In this document: piece after piece, positions 37,496 through 45,183 of the stretch
How the letters are laid out: each line of letters begins with the position of its first letter
Position numbering within the stretch: position 1 is the first letter of the stretch
From: Neiella litorisoli
GTDB taxonomy: Bacteria; Pseudomonadota; Gammaproteobacteria; Enterobacterales; Neiellaceae
Assembly (NCBI RefSeq): GCF_014773395.1
Contig: NZ_JACXAF010000007.1
Span: 62,001-126,000, forward strand
Reading direction: 5' to 3'
Length of the DNA: 64,000 bases
Notes under the pieces: model-generated
What the model saw: only the letters and a program-made list of their open reading frames with translations
Told to the model about the DNA's origin: nothing
Databases searched by the model: none
Position numbers and translations under genes: made by a program

Positions 37496-37530
37496 CACGG
37501 CGCTGCCAGGCAGTTGCAATTAACACACGA

Positions 37531-37555
37531 GGGAGCCTTTAGGGCTCCCTTTTTT
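37531..37555 (+). terminator. Terminator of aspT
   Basis: GGGAGCC/GGCTCCC stem with TTTAG loop region and TTTTTT tail. It separates aspT from the small antitoxin-like gene. Confidence 0.9.
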
Positions 37556-37589
37556 GATCGTGTTACTCATCTATCTTATCTATCTCGGC

Positions 37590-37787
37590 ATGAAATCAGG
37601 CAACAATGCGTATGCATCAAAGCTAACAGAGCCGGTCACAATGCGTCTTAGAGAGTATGTTATCGGCTACTTCAAGGAAATGGCTAAGGAAAATGGTGCT
37701 CCTTATCAGAGCTTGATCAATTTATACTTGCGAGACTGTGTAGCACATCATTGTAAAATCGATATTTCTTGGCAGGAAAAGTCCTAA
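37590..37787 (+). CDS. BrnA/CopG-like antitoxin, orphan
   Basis: 65-aa protein from ATG 37590 (an internal ATG at 37641 would give a 48-aa form). Residues about 10-50 match the BrnA-type ribbon-helix-helix pattern: TEPVTMRLREYVIGYFKEM, then APYQSLINLYLRDCV (YQ-x-L-IN-x-x-LR). BrnA neutralises the BrnT RNase and autoregulates, but no BrnT toxin gene is present upstream. The next ORF overlaps its end and encodes a small membrane protein. Base composition is more AT-rich than aspT and aspD. Either an orphan antitoxin or a toxin-antitoxin module with an unfamiliar toxin. Confidence 0.65.
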   Translation: MKSGNNAYASKLTEPVTMRLREYVIGYFKEMAKENGAPYQSLINLYLRDCVAHHCKIDISWQEKS

Positions 37788-38116
37788 CAAACTTAACTCA
37801 CCAACTCGTCGCGGGACTTCTCGAAGACATAGACAAAAATTTAAAGAGAAAAGTAGATGTTGTCGTTGGGTTAAGCCGCCTAGCAGGTGGCACATTGACT
37901 CTTATTGGTTGCATATTGGTATTCGTTTTTGTTCAAGCGGCGTTAGACCCAACTGCCACTATTGAAATCAATGGTGTTCCAACTAAGGATCAAATGGACA
38001 AAATTGTAGCAGTCATTTTTAGTGCTCTATTTCCAATATTTGGGCTGTTTCTATCGTTTGCTCCGGCTAGACTGCTTGATGGCTGGGCAACAAAAATAAT
38101 CGACCGTCTGAGCTAA
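37769..38116 (+). CDS. Small membrane protein downstream of BrnA-like gene
   Basis: 115 aa from TTG 37769, overlapping the antitoxin-like gene by 19 bp; the start is uncertain because no Shine-Dalgarno is evident. A charged N-terminal region (LLEDIDKNLKRKVDVVVG) leads to helix 1 (about 40-58, GGTLTLIGCILVFVFVQAAL), a short loop (TATIEINGVPTKDQMDK) and helix 2 (about 78-98, IVAVIFSALFPIFGLFLSF). The family is not recognised. The overlap with the RHH gene suggests co-translation. No terminator is obvious before the aspD operator. Confidence 0.55.
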   Translation: MAGKVLTNLTHQLVAGLLEDIDKNLKRKVDVVVGLSRLAGGTLTLIGCILVFVFVQAALDPTATIEINGVPTKDQMDKIVAVIFSALFPIFGLFLSFAPARLLDGWATKIIDRLS

Positions 38117-38383
38117 GTTCAAACAAAACAAGTGTCTGTTGTCTCCCATTACGCTAATTAAGCGACTTTTCCATCCCAAAAGATCTTCGAATCAGGGGTG
38201 CCTGATGTGTAGTTGATCTTTGCAGCCTAAAAAAATCACTTTTTTTACCTTCTTTTTCGTTACTTTAATCTCTCTCCATTATTCCCTTGAAACTGTTTTT
38301 AATGAAGTTATTTTCAATAAAAACAATGCGTTAAATTTAACTGTTCGGCTGTTTTCTCAAAGGGTTTAGCGGCCAAATATGAC

Positions 38384-38441
38384 TTTGTAGGATTTGATCC
38401 TACAAAGCCGATTAACGCGATTTTACCTGCCTCCTTACTAT
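38384..38441 (+). promoter_or_regulatory. Palindromic operator and promoter of aspD (site 2)
   Basis: The same 33 bases as site 1: arms TTTGTAGGAT and ATCCTACAAA (38384-38406), then GCCGATTAAC. The -35 is TTAACG (38412-38417), spacer 18 bp, -10 TACTAT (38436-38441). The leader to ATG 38564 is about 116 nt. The rest of the 447-bp gap (38117-38563) is A/T-rich with no other clear feature. Confidence 0.75.
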
Positions 38442-38563
38442 GCACCCATCCCGACGGAGGGGCGCTAAAAAAACTTTTAGTGAATCCGAATTGAACGCCA
38501 GCGTCAGCGATTGACGCGGGCAAAATCACTGACATTTTTTTGAAAATTTTGAGGATACAACCC

Positions 38564-40153
38564 ATGCAAAACATCGACTTCAACCAATTTGCCGAGCTGA
38601 GCCCATTTGAACTGAAAGACAAGTTGATTGACTTGGCAAATACGGTTCCTGATCGCACCCTACTTGATGCTGGTCGCGGCAACCCAAACTTCTTAGCGAC
38701 CTTGCCGCGTAAAGCATTCTTGCGTCTGGGTGACTTTGCATTGGAAGAAGCAGAACGCAATTACTCATATTTAGACGGCGGCTTCGGCGGCATTCCAAAC
38801 GGCGATGATGTCATTGCTCGTTTCGATACGTTCGCCAAGCAATACGGTGACAAAGAGGGCGTCCAGTTCTTACAAAAAGCACTGAGCTATGCCAAAGACC
38901 GCTTGGGTATTGCCCAACACGAGTTTCTTAATGAGCTGGTATTAGCCTTTTTAGGTTGCAACTATCCAGTGCCATCACGTATGTTGAAGCACATGGAAAC
39001 CGTGGTGAAGCAGTACATTGGCGAAGAAATGTATGGCAACGTTCCGATGACCCAAAACTTTGACGTCTTTGCGACCGAAGGCGGTACGGCATCAATGACC
39101 TATGCCTTCCAGACCATGTTCAATAATGGCCTGTTGAAAAAAGGTGACAAAGTTGCCTTAGTCACGCCAATTTTCACGCCTTATCTGGAAATTCCTGAAT
39201 TGTCAGAGTACGAGCTGGAAATTGTTGAGCTGCGCCTTGATGAAACCACTTGGCAGTTGCCTTTAGCTGAAATCGAAAAATTGGCCGACCGCGATATCAA
39301 GTTGCTGTGTGTGGTCAACCCTGCCAACCCAGCATCGGTGAAAATGTCAGATGAAACACTCACCTTGCTGACTGATTTCGTGAATGACAATCGTAAAGAT
39401 GACTTGTTCATTGTGACCGATGATGTTTATGGCACCTTCGCTGATGATTTTGTCTCGCTGTTTGCAACGCTGCCATACAACACCCTGTGTGTGTATTCGT
39501 TCTCCAAGTACTTTGGTGCAACTGGCTGGCGCTTGGGCACTATCGCCATTCACGACAACAATGTCTTTGATGATGCCATGCGCCGCTTGCCTGAAGCACA
39601 TCAACTGCAGCTCGATGACCGCTATAAAACACTGACGACAACGCCGCGCGATATCAAATTCATTGACCGCATCGTTGCTGACAGTCGCTCGGTTGCGTTA
39701 AACCACACTGCTGGTCTGGCCTTGCCACAACAGCTGCAAATGGCACTGTTTTCACTGACTTGCCTAATGGATTCTGCTGGCAACTACAAAGCCGCTTGTA
39801 AGCGCATTATTCGTGACCGCTTCAAAACCCTGTACAGCAACATGGGCTTGGAAATGAAGCAAGACAAAGATCGCGTCGATTACTACACCCTGCTGGAATT
39901 GGATGACATCGGTGGCCAACTGTACGGCGAAGATTTCGTTCGCTGGTTCAAAGATAACGGCAAAGGTAAGTACTTCTTGTTCCAACTGGCTCAATCGACC
40001 GGCGTTATTTTGCTACCAGGCAAAGGCTTCGACACCGTCAACGCTTCTGTTCGGGTCTCACTGGCTAATCTGACTCACCATGAGTACGAGTTGATTGGCC
40101 GCGAGACGCGCAAAGTACTGGACCAGTACTACGCCGAATACCAAGGTCAGTAA
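38564..40153 (+). CDS. aspD: Aspartate 4-decarboxylase (bifunctional aspartate aminotransferase)
   Basis: 529-aa PLP enzyme converting L-aspartate to L-alanine and CO2, close to the known AspD length. Start ATG 38564 with GAGGATA upstream; an in-frame TTG at 38540 is less likely. The fold-type I aminotransferase core carries the PLP lysine in CVYSFSKYFGATGWRLG, the cofactor aspartate segment VNPANPAS and VTDDVYGTF, and the long N-terminal extension (DAGRGNPNFLATLPRKAF) typical of AspD rather than ordinary aminotransferases. With AspT it forms a decarboxylation-exchange cycle that consumes a cytoplasmic proton. A pyridoxal kinase gene follows. Confidence 0.94.
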   Translation: MQNIDFNQFAELSPFELKDKLIDLANTVPDRTLLDAGRGNPNFLATLPRKAFLRLGDFALEEAERNYSYLDGGFGGIPNGDDVIARFDTFAKQYGDKEGVQFLQKALSYAKDRLGIAQHEFLNELVLAFLGCNYPVPSRMLKHMETVVKQYIGEEMYGNVPMTQNFDVFATEGGTASMTYAFQTMFNNGLLKKGDKVALVTPIFTPYLEIPELSEYELEIVELRLDETTWQLPLAEIEKLADRDIKLLCVVNPANPASVKMSDETLTLLTDFVNDNRKDDLFIVTDDVYGTFADDFVSLFATLPYNTLCVYSFSKYFGATGWRLGTIAIHDNNVFDDAMRRLPEAHQLQLDDRYKTLTTTPRDIKFIDRIVADSRSVALNHTAGLALPQQLQMALFSLTCLMDSAGNYKAACKRIIRDRFKTLYSNMGLEMKQDKDRVDYYTLLELDDIGGQLYGEDFVRWFKDNGKGKYFLFQLAQSTGVILLPGKGFDTVNASVRVSLANLTHHEYELIGRETRKVLDQYYAEYQGQ

Positions 40154-40171
40154 TCGCTGCACCAAGCTAAA

Positions 40172-40197
40172 CGGCAAGGGCAATAAAGCCCTTGCCG
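40172..40197 (+). terminator. Hairpin between aspD and pdxY (weak terminator or attenuator)
   Basis: Perfect 10-bp stem CGGCAAGGGC/GCCCTTGCCG with a 6-base loop, followed by ACATCTTATTCTCTC rather than a clean T run. It probably reduces but does not stop transcription into pdxY 40 bp downstream. Confidence 0.6.
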
Positions 40198-40237
40198 ACA
40201 TCTTATTCTCTCTGGTTGTTTTCACAGGAGCCGTCAA

Positions 40238-41176
40238 ATGAAAGGCATTATCTCAATCCAATCTCATGTGGTTTACGGCCACGCCGGTAACAGTGCGGCG
40301 GTGTTTCCGATGCAGCGCATGGGGCTCGAAGTCTGGCCTATTCACACCGTGCAGTTTTCCAATCACACGCAGTATGTGCAAGGTTGGACCGGCCAAGTGT
40401 TTGCCGCTGAACAGATCCACCATCTGGTCATAGGCATCAATGCAATCGGCAAACTGAGCCAGTGTCAGGCGGTGTTGTCTGGTTATCTCGGCAGTGCAGA
40501 GCAGTGTCAGAGTGTGTTGAGCGCGGTTAACAAAGTGAAACAAGCCAACCCTGATGCGCTCTATATTTGTGACCCTGTGATGGGGGACCCCGACAAAGGC
40601 TGCATTGTGGCGCCAGAAGTCCATCAGCAAATGATCCAGCTGTTAATGCCCCAAGCCGATGTCATTGTGCCTAACCAATTTGAGTTGAGTCAGTTGGCAG
40701 AGCAAACCATTAGCTCCCTGAGTGAGGCGGTTCATGCCGCGCGACGAGTGATTAGTAAAGGTCCGGAGATTGTGCTGGTGAAGCACTTACATTGCTTGGC
40801 CGATCATTTGTTCTCAATGCTGTTGGTCACGGCAGATGAAGCCTATTTGATCCAACGACCTAAGCTTGAGTTTGATCGTGCACCAGTGGGTGTCGGCGAT
40901 TTAATTTCAGGTCTATTTAGTGCCCAATTGGTCACTGGTAAGTCGCCAGTTGCGGCCTTTGAGCACACCCATAATGCGGTGTTCGATGTGCTCAAGACAA
41001 CCCAAGCCCTTCATGAGTGGGAATTGCAAACCATTGCTGCACAACAACAACTGGTGACGCCACAGAGCCAATTTAAAGCTCAGTTGCTGCCAAAAGTTGA
41101 TGCCGTATCTGCGCGGCAATTCGACCAGCTGGCTGAAACATTGGGCCGAGAAGCGATTAATGTGGTTATCGATTGA
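40238..41176 (+). CDS. pdxY: Pyridoxal kinase
   Basis: 312-aa ribokinase-like enzyme phosphorylating pyridoxal to PLP. Motifs: [19 protein letters not shown] (substrate-binding start), [19 protein letters not shown], and the anion-hole [12 protein letters not shown] with catalytic Asp. CAGGAG precedes the ATG. Following aspD in the same direction, it likely supplies the PLP that AspD needs, consistent with a cofactor-coupled operon. Its last 11 bp overlap the 3' end of the convergent LysR gene. Confidence 0.92.
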   Translation: MKGIISIQSHVVYGHAGNSAAVFPMQRMGLEVWPIHTVQFSNHTQYVQGWTGQVFAAEQIHHLVIGINAIGKLSQCQAVLSGYLGSAEQCQSVLSAVNKVKQANPDALYICDPVMGDPDKGCIVAPEVHQQMIQLLMPQADVIVPNQFELSQLAEQTISSLSEAVHAARRVISKGPEIVLVKHLHCLADHLFSMLLVTADEAYLIQRPKLEFDRAPVGVGDLISGLFSAQLVTGKSPVAAFEHTHNAVFDVLKTTQALHEWELQTIAAQQQLVTPQSQFKAQLLPKVDAVSARQFDQLAETLGREAINVVID

Positions 41177-42089
41177 TGGTACCGGGCCGGTGAATGCGGT
41201 ACTCGTCAATAAACGACAGCAAGACATCGGCGACATATTTTTTCACTTCGAGCACTGGTTTGGAGTGGGGAAACCACAGCGCAACAGGAACAAAGAAGTC
41301 GTCATTTAATTCGTTCAACGAGAGCTCGTTGATGGCCAGCTCGGCACTAAATTGCTTGGCGGTGATAATGGGGAACATGGCCCAGCCAACACCTTGGCTG
41401 ACCAGATTTAGCAGCAGTTGCATGTCGCTAACAATTTCGTAATCGGGCGACAGAATCATCTTATCTGCCATGCCGTCATCGATGTAGGCTGCCAGCAAAA
41501 TCTGTTTATTGATCTTCAGTTGGCTCAGGCGATCCGTTTGTGTTGCTTGCTGCAGCGGGTGATTGGCAGCGGTAAAAATAGAATGGGAGACATTGGTTAA
41601 AAAGGTCGCATCAAAGCTGGTCATGGCTGAGCGAGTATCGATATTGACGATGCCAATTTGTACTTCGTCGTTGAGGATGGCTTGCCGGATCTGCTCTTTG
41701 GTCATTACTCGAAAGTGAACTTTCATACTGGGAAAGTGTTCGGCCAGTTTGAGGCGGATTCGAACCAAGGGTTCTGCCGGAATAAAGTGACAGTAGGCAA
41801 TGGTGATTTCTTCGAGCTGACCAAATGACAAGCTCAAGGCCATTTTGTCAAACGAGCTGGCTTGTTCGATGGTTTGTTTGGCATAGCGATAAAGCAATTT
41901 GGCTTCTGCGGTGGGTTCGGCACTGCGGCCAATTCGCTCGAACAAATCCACTGCTAGCTGATCTTCTAGATTAGTGATCACTTGGCCGATGGTGGTGCGG
42001 TGCTTTTTCAATTTGGCCGCGGCATCGCTAAACGATCCTTTTTCAAATACGGCGACAAATGCTTTGAGCTGCTCAAGGCTAAATTGCAT
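41166..42089 (-). CDS. LysR-family transcriptional regulator
   Basis: 307 aa from ATG 42089 ([20 protein letters not shown]), a typical LysR N-terminus with AAGGA 10 nt upstream. Upstream in-frame starts at 42113 and 42149 are less plausible. The winged-HTH includes [20 protein letters not shown], residues about 18-37, followed by a periplasmic-binding-protein-like effector domain ([26 protein letters not shown]). It is divergent from the DUF1656-HlyD-FUSC efflux operon, the same layout as aaeR-aaeXAB in E. coli. The shared palindrome before aspT, aspD and the efflux operon makes this regulator the best candidate for all three. Confidence 0.92.
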   Translation of the reverse strand: MQFSLEQLKAFVAVFEKGSFSDAAAKLKKHRTTIGQVITNLEDQLAVDLFERIGRSAEPTAEAKLLYRYAKQTIEQASSFDKMALSLSFGQLEEITIAYCHFIPAEPLVRIRLKLAEHFPSMKVHFRVMTKEQIRQAILNDEVQIGIVNIDTRSAMTSFDATFLTNVSHSIFTAANHPLQQATQTDRLSQLKINKQILLAAYIDDGMADKMILSPDYEIVSDMQLLLNLVSQGVGWAMFPIITAKQFSAELAINELSLNELNDDFFVPVALWFPHSKPVLEVKKYVADVLLSFIDEYRIHRPGTINR

Positions 42090-42204
42090 GAGGGTGAGAT
42101 CCTTCACTTCCATGAAAAACTGTTCTGAGCATAGCAGCTTAGCTCCCATCTTCCTCTTTTCTGAGCAGTGAAGTCTTTATTTAATTGGGGCTGTGGCGAA
42201 CTGA

Positions 42205-42256
42205 GGGTTTGATCCTACAAACGCGATTAACCCCTTTTGTCTGCTCCTCTTAAAAT
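42205..42256 (+). promoter_or_regulatory. Degenerate copy of aspT/aspD operator before efflux operon (site 3)
   Basis: The right arm ATCCTACAAA (42212-42221) is intact, the left arm is degenerate (AGG and T conserved), and GCGATTAACC follows. The -35 is TTAACC (42227-42232), spacer 18 bp, -10 TAAAAT (42251-42256). Centre-to--35 distance is 17 bp, as at sites 1 and 2. It lies between the LysR gene and the divergent efflux operon. Confidence 0.65.
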
Positions 42257-42300
42257 CTCCCCATCTTCAGTAACACACATTCGACACATCAGAGGGCGAC

Positions 42301-42519
42301 ATGAACCTAGATTACATTGCAAAAGAGTTGGTTGTGGGGGAGCTGTTTATACCTCCTTTGCTGTTCGCTGTGATTTGCGCATATGGCTTAACCAGCCTGA
42401 CCATGTTGGTGAGCGCCAAAGTGGGCTGGGATCGCCATATCTATGCCCCTGCGATTGTTGAACTGGCCTTAACCACTATTTATACAGTGCTGCTTAGCCT
42501 GTTGATTTTCCAAGGATAA
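42301..42519 (+). CDS. DUF1656 small membrane protein (AaeX-like)
   Basis: 72-aa inner-membrane protein with two helices (about residues 13-38 and 47-69). DUF1656 proteins sit first in AaeXAB-type operons before a HlyD-like adaptor and a FUSC transporter. Sequence features are the Pro-Pro pair in GELFIPPLLFAV and a Trp in SAKVGWDRHIYAP. The adaptor ATG follows after 16 bp. Its exact function is unknown, but the operon position is typical. Confidence 0.9.
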   Translation: MNLDYIAKELVVGELFIPPLLFAVICAYGLTSLTMLVSAKVGWDRHIYAPAIVELALTTIYTVLLSLLIFQG

Positions 42520-42535
42520 AATCAGGTAGATTGTC

Positions 42536-43405
42536 ATGAAATCAAAATTAATCACGCTCGCTTTAGTAGCACTAGCCATTATTGCCGTGGTACTGAAATA
42601 TCAGACTTATGTGACCCATCCATGGACCCGAGATGCCTTGGTGCGGGCCAACATCATTGAAGTGACGCCACGAGTCACAGGGCCAATCACCAAGATTTAT
42701 GTGGCAGACAATACAATGGTCACCGCTGGCCAGCTGTTATTTGAAATTGACGACCGTATTTATCTGGCGGCTTATGAAAAGGCACAAGCGACACTGGCTC
42801 AAGCAGAGGTTCAAGTGCAGCGAGCACGCAATGAGTTGCAACGAATGACCGCGTTGGAGAAGAAAACGCCAGGTGCAGTGCCAGTGATCACCTTGAATAA
42901 TCTGACTGATGATGTTGACGCCGCGGTGGCTAATGTCGCCGCTGCCGCAGCCGGCGTGGAAAATGCCAAGTTGGATTTGGAATTTACCAAGGTGTACGCC
43001 TCCAAAGATGGCTACATCACCAATTTTAATGTGGCAGAAGGCGCCCATGTGGTGGCCAATCAGCCGGTCGTGGCGTTGATTGATAGTGACAGTTTTTGGA
43101 TTGAAGGCTTTTTTCAGGAAACCGATCTTGAACATGTTCATGCCGGTGATACGGCCAGCATTACCCTGATGTCGTACCCCGATCAGCCTCTGCAAGGAAA
43201 GGTGGTGAGCTTGGGCTACGGTATTGCCCAAACTGATGGTGCCACCAGTCAGCAAATGTTACCGACGGTGAACCCGAATTTCGAGTGGATACGACTGGCT
43301 CAGCGGATCCCCGTCAAAATCAAAGTGCAAATTTTGCCCGAGCAAGTTGAATTGCGGGTCGGCACCACTGCTTCGGTGATGATTACACCGCAAGCAAGAG
43401 GGTAA
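42536..43405 (+). CDS. HlyD/EmrA-type membrane fusion protein (AaeA-like)
   Basis: 289-aa adaptor with one N-terminal anchor helix (ITLALVALAIIAVVL, residues 5-19). The lipoyl halves are VTPRVTGPITKIYVADNTMV (about 42-61) and YASKDGYITNFNVAEGAHVV (about 158-177), with a helical hairpin between. The C-terminal beta domain ends LRVGTTASVMITPQARG. It acts with the FUSC protein to move small, probably anionic, compounds across the envelope, as AaeA does with hydroxylated aromatic acids. The start of the next gene is 4 bp after its stop. Confidence 0.9.
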   Translation: MKSKLITLALVALAIIAVVLKYQTYVTHPWTRDALVRANIIEVTPRVTGPITKIYVADNTMVTAGQLLFEIDDRIYLAAYEKAQATLAQAEVQVQRARNELQRMTALEKKTPGAVPVITLNNLTDDVDAAVANVAAAAAGVENAKLDLEFTKVYASKDGYITNFNVAEGAHVVANQPVVALIDSDSFWIEGFFQETDLEHVHAGDTASITLMSYPDQPLQGKVVSLGYGIAQTDGATSQQMLPTVNPNFEWIRLAQRIPVKIKVQILPEQVELRVGTTASVMITPQARG

Positions 43406-43409
43406 GTCG

Positions 43410-44420
43410 ATGACGATTCAGAGCAAGCAGGCATTTAAAGTTGCGCTCAGCTTGGCATTAACGATTGCTCTGGCGCTGAGTTTTGGTTGGCAAAAACCTT
43501 ACTGGGGTGGTTTGGCGGTGATTGTCATGGCGGTTGCCGAGAGCTACAACCATGCCGTTGCCAAGGGGCGTCATCGCCTTATTGGTACTGCGTTTGGCGT
43601 GGTGCTGGCCTTTGTTTGGATCAGTCTTTTTGGTCAGCAACGGGAGCTGTTTTTCCTCAGCTTTGTCTGTACTGGTGCGCTAGCAAGCTACAGTTCGGCA
43701 ACTAGTCGCTATAGCTATGTCTTTAAAATGACCTTCTTGGTAGCCACCATTGTCAGTTTGATTGGTGGTTTGACTGAGCAATACAGCTTTCATCTGGCGA
43801 TATTAAGGGGTCAGGAAACCTTACTGGGTGTGGTCTGTTTTACCCTAGTGCACTCTATTCTCTGGCCGTCGATGAATCGGCCGCAGCAACCAAGCGATGG
43901 CCGCACCTCTCAATTTGCTAACGTCGCGCAAGCGCGACGAGAAGGGCTGATCAGAGCAGCTAAGTTTGTGGTGATCAATTGCATTGCGTGGTTAGCGTGG
44001 ATTTACCTGCCGATCCCCGGCGGCTTTTTGTTCCCTATTTTAGTGGCGTCACTTAGCAATGCGTTGGTTGAATTTCCGGCCAGCTGGTTTAACAAGTTGA
44101 TGCTGGTGGTCATTGGTTGGGCTTTGGTTGTGCTGATTCAGTACGTGTTCTTGCTACCGCAGTTAACAGCTGGTTGGCAGCTAGCATTGTTCTACTTTGC
44201 CAATTGCTTTGTCGCTTGGCGTTTATTCCACCGCCCAGAGCAATTGCCATTGAGAATGCTGGGCGCACAAATGCTGATCATGTTGACCATGACTGCACAA
44301 TATTTACGCCCGCAATATGACATTATTCAGCCATTGCAAATGTTGCTCTATATGCTGATCACCATGGTGCTGATTCGTTTAGTTTGCGGCGCGGTTGAGC
44401 AAACTCTTGAGAGCCGTTAA
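43410..44420 (+). CDS. FUSC-family exporter (AaeB-like, short form)
   Basis: 336-aa integral membrane protein. A first block of helices (residues about 10-150, containing GWQKPYWGGLAVIVMAVAES, the FUSC signature) and a second block (about 180-320) are both visible. E. coli AaeB is near 655 aa, so this is a half-size member and may act as a dimer. A perfect inverted repeat with 9-bp arms follows at 44539-44562. Substrate is unknown; control with aspT and aspD suggests an amino-acid-derived anion rather than an aromatic acid. Confidence 0.85.
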   Translation: MTIQSKQAFKVALSLALTIALALSFGWQKPYWGGLAVIVMAVAESYNHAVAKGRHRLIGTAFGVVLAFVWISLFGQQRELFFLSFVCTGALASYSSATSRYSYVFKMTFLVATIVSLIGGLTEQYSFHLAILRGQETLLGVVCFTLVHSILWPSMNRPQQPSDGRTSQFANVAQARREGLIRAAKFVVINCIAWLAWIYLPIPGGFLFPILVASLSNALVEFPASWFNKLMLVVIGWALVVLIQYVFLLPQLTAGWQLALFYFANCFVAWRLFHRPEQLPLRMLGAQMLIMLTMTAQYLRPQYDIIQPLQMLLYMLITMVLIRLVCGAVEQTLESR

Positions 44421-44466
44421 TCGAGCTGATTTGTTGCCATGTCATTGCCCATTTGACTAATGCAGA

Positions 44467-44562
44467 AGCACCTTCGGCAGAGGATACCTGTTGAGTCAAA
44501 ATGATGGCTCAGGTGTAACCGAAGTGCATATAAATTAAACGCAGTGATTGGTTTCACTGCGT
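44467..44562 (+). repeat. Two hairpins after the efflux operon
   Basis: An imperfect long hairpin with arms GCACCTTCGG (44468) and CCGAAGTGC (44519), then a perfect repeat ACGCAGTGA (44539-44547)/TCACTGCGT (44554-44562). Neither has a T tract, so they are RNA stability elements or weak terminators. Confidence 0.5.
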
Positions 44563-44750
44563 CAAGATAAAACAGCTCAGGCAATGTTTTTTAGATAGTC
44601 AGCCCTAATTGTAACGACTTGGATTGGAATGCTAAAAAGGGGCTAATAACCTCCTTAACCCTTCTTTTATAGGCTTTTTGTCAATTTAAACATAAGGTTA
44701 ATGTGTCGCGAATTCTCTCCGTCTCGATGAATTAATTTGATAGTCAGAGT

Positions 44751-44762
44751 GAAATCGTTTTC
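44751..44762 (+). promoter_or_regulatory. LacI-type operator (GAAATCGTTTTC) upstream of TBDR gene
   Basis: Near-palindromic GAAATCGTTTTC. Its exact reverse complement occurs at 57129-57140 before the halogenase pair. It lies in the 763-bp gap (44421-45183) before the TonB receptor gene; besides these operators, the promoter and the leader repeat, the gap is AT-rich with nothing else. Confidence 0.55.
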
Positions 44763-44866
44763 ATGCTAATTGCTCTGTTTTTGACTATTTTTTGCGTTTT
44801 ATTTGACCGTTTGAATCTCTTTGCGACTAAATTTCATAGCTAAAAAAATAAATATTGAGTGATCTA

Positions 44867-44880
44867 GATAACGTTTTCAG
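44867..44880 (+). promoter_or_regulatory. LacI-type operator GATAACGTTTTCAG, copy 1
   Basis: 14-bp sequence with AACGTT core, repeated exactly at 45054-45067, 187 bp downstream. Paired sites either side of the promoter (44990-45019) suit DNA looping by a LacI-family tetramer. Confidence 0.55.
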
Positions 44881-44989
44881 TAATTTCGGTGGGTTGCTTT
44901 GTGATTATTTAAGTTGTTGATTTATGGGGTTAAAAAATAACTTTAGAAAAAAACGTAACACACCTCACACTATTCCATAACAAGTTTGT

Positions 44990-45019
44990 TTGACATTTTT
45001 CATGTGTAGGTACCAGAAT
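44990..45019 (+). promoter_or_regulatory. Putative promoter of TBDR gene
   Basis: Consensus -35 TTGACA (44990-44995), 18-bp spacer, -10-like CAGAAT (45014-45019). Transcription would begin near 45026, about 158 nt before the ATG. Confidence 0.55.
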
Positions 45020-45023
45020 CTTA

Positions 45024-45115
45024 ATGGTTCGTAGCAGGACTGCAAATGGTGAAGATAACGTTTTCAGTGGTGGGGTCTCACCAACGATAATAAAGAGTCC
45101 GAAAGTACGAACCAT
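45024..45115 (+). repeat. Inverted repeat in the 5' leader of TBDR mRNA
   Basis: ATGGTTCGTA (45024-45033) pairs with TACGAACCAT (45106-45115), extended by GGACT (45037-45041) with AGTCC (45096-45100). The extreme 5' end of the mRNA would fold back onto the region about 70 nt before the start codon. Operator copy 2 lies inside the loop. Confidence 0.55.
45054..45067 (+). promoter_or_regulatory. LacI-type operator GATAACGTTTTCAG, copy 2
   Basis: Exact repeat of 44867-44880, located downstream of the predicted transcription start, as for a repressor roadblock. Confidence 0.55.
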
Positions 45116-45129
45116 ACAAAGATAATAAT

Positions 45130-45143
45130 GAAACCGGTTTACT
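45130..45143 (+). promoter_or_regulatory. ACCGGT-core operator GAAACCGGTTTACT
   Basis: LacI-type palindrome with ACCGGT core, 41 bp before the TBDR ATG. The same core appears in the GH26 upstream region (62653 and 62708). Confidence 0.45.
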
Positions 45144-45183
45144 TTCTAGAGAACACTCTAAAAGGACCAGAAAGGGACAAAAG

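Noticed and set aside
42737-43255. 172-aa minus-strand ORF inside the HlyD-like gene
   Set aside because: Antisense to a well-supported adaptor; composition not protein-like.
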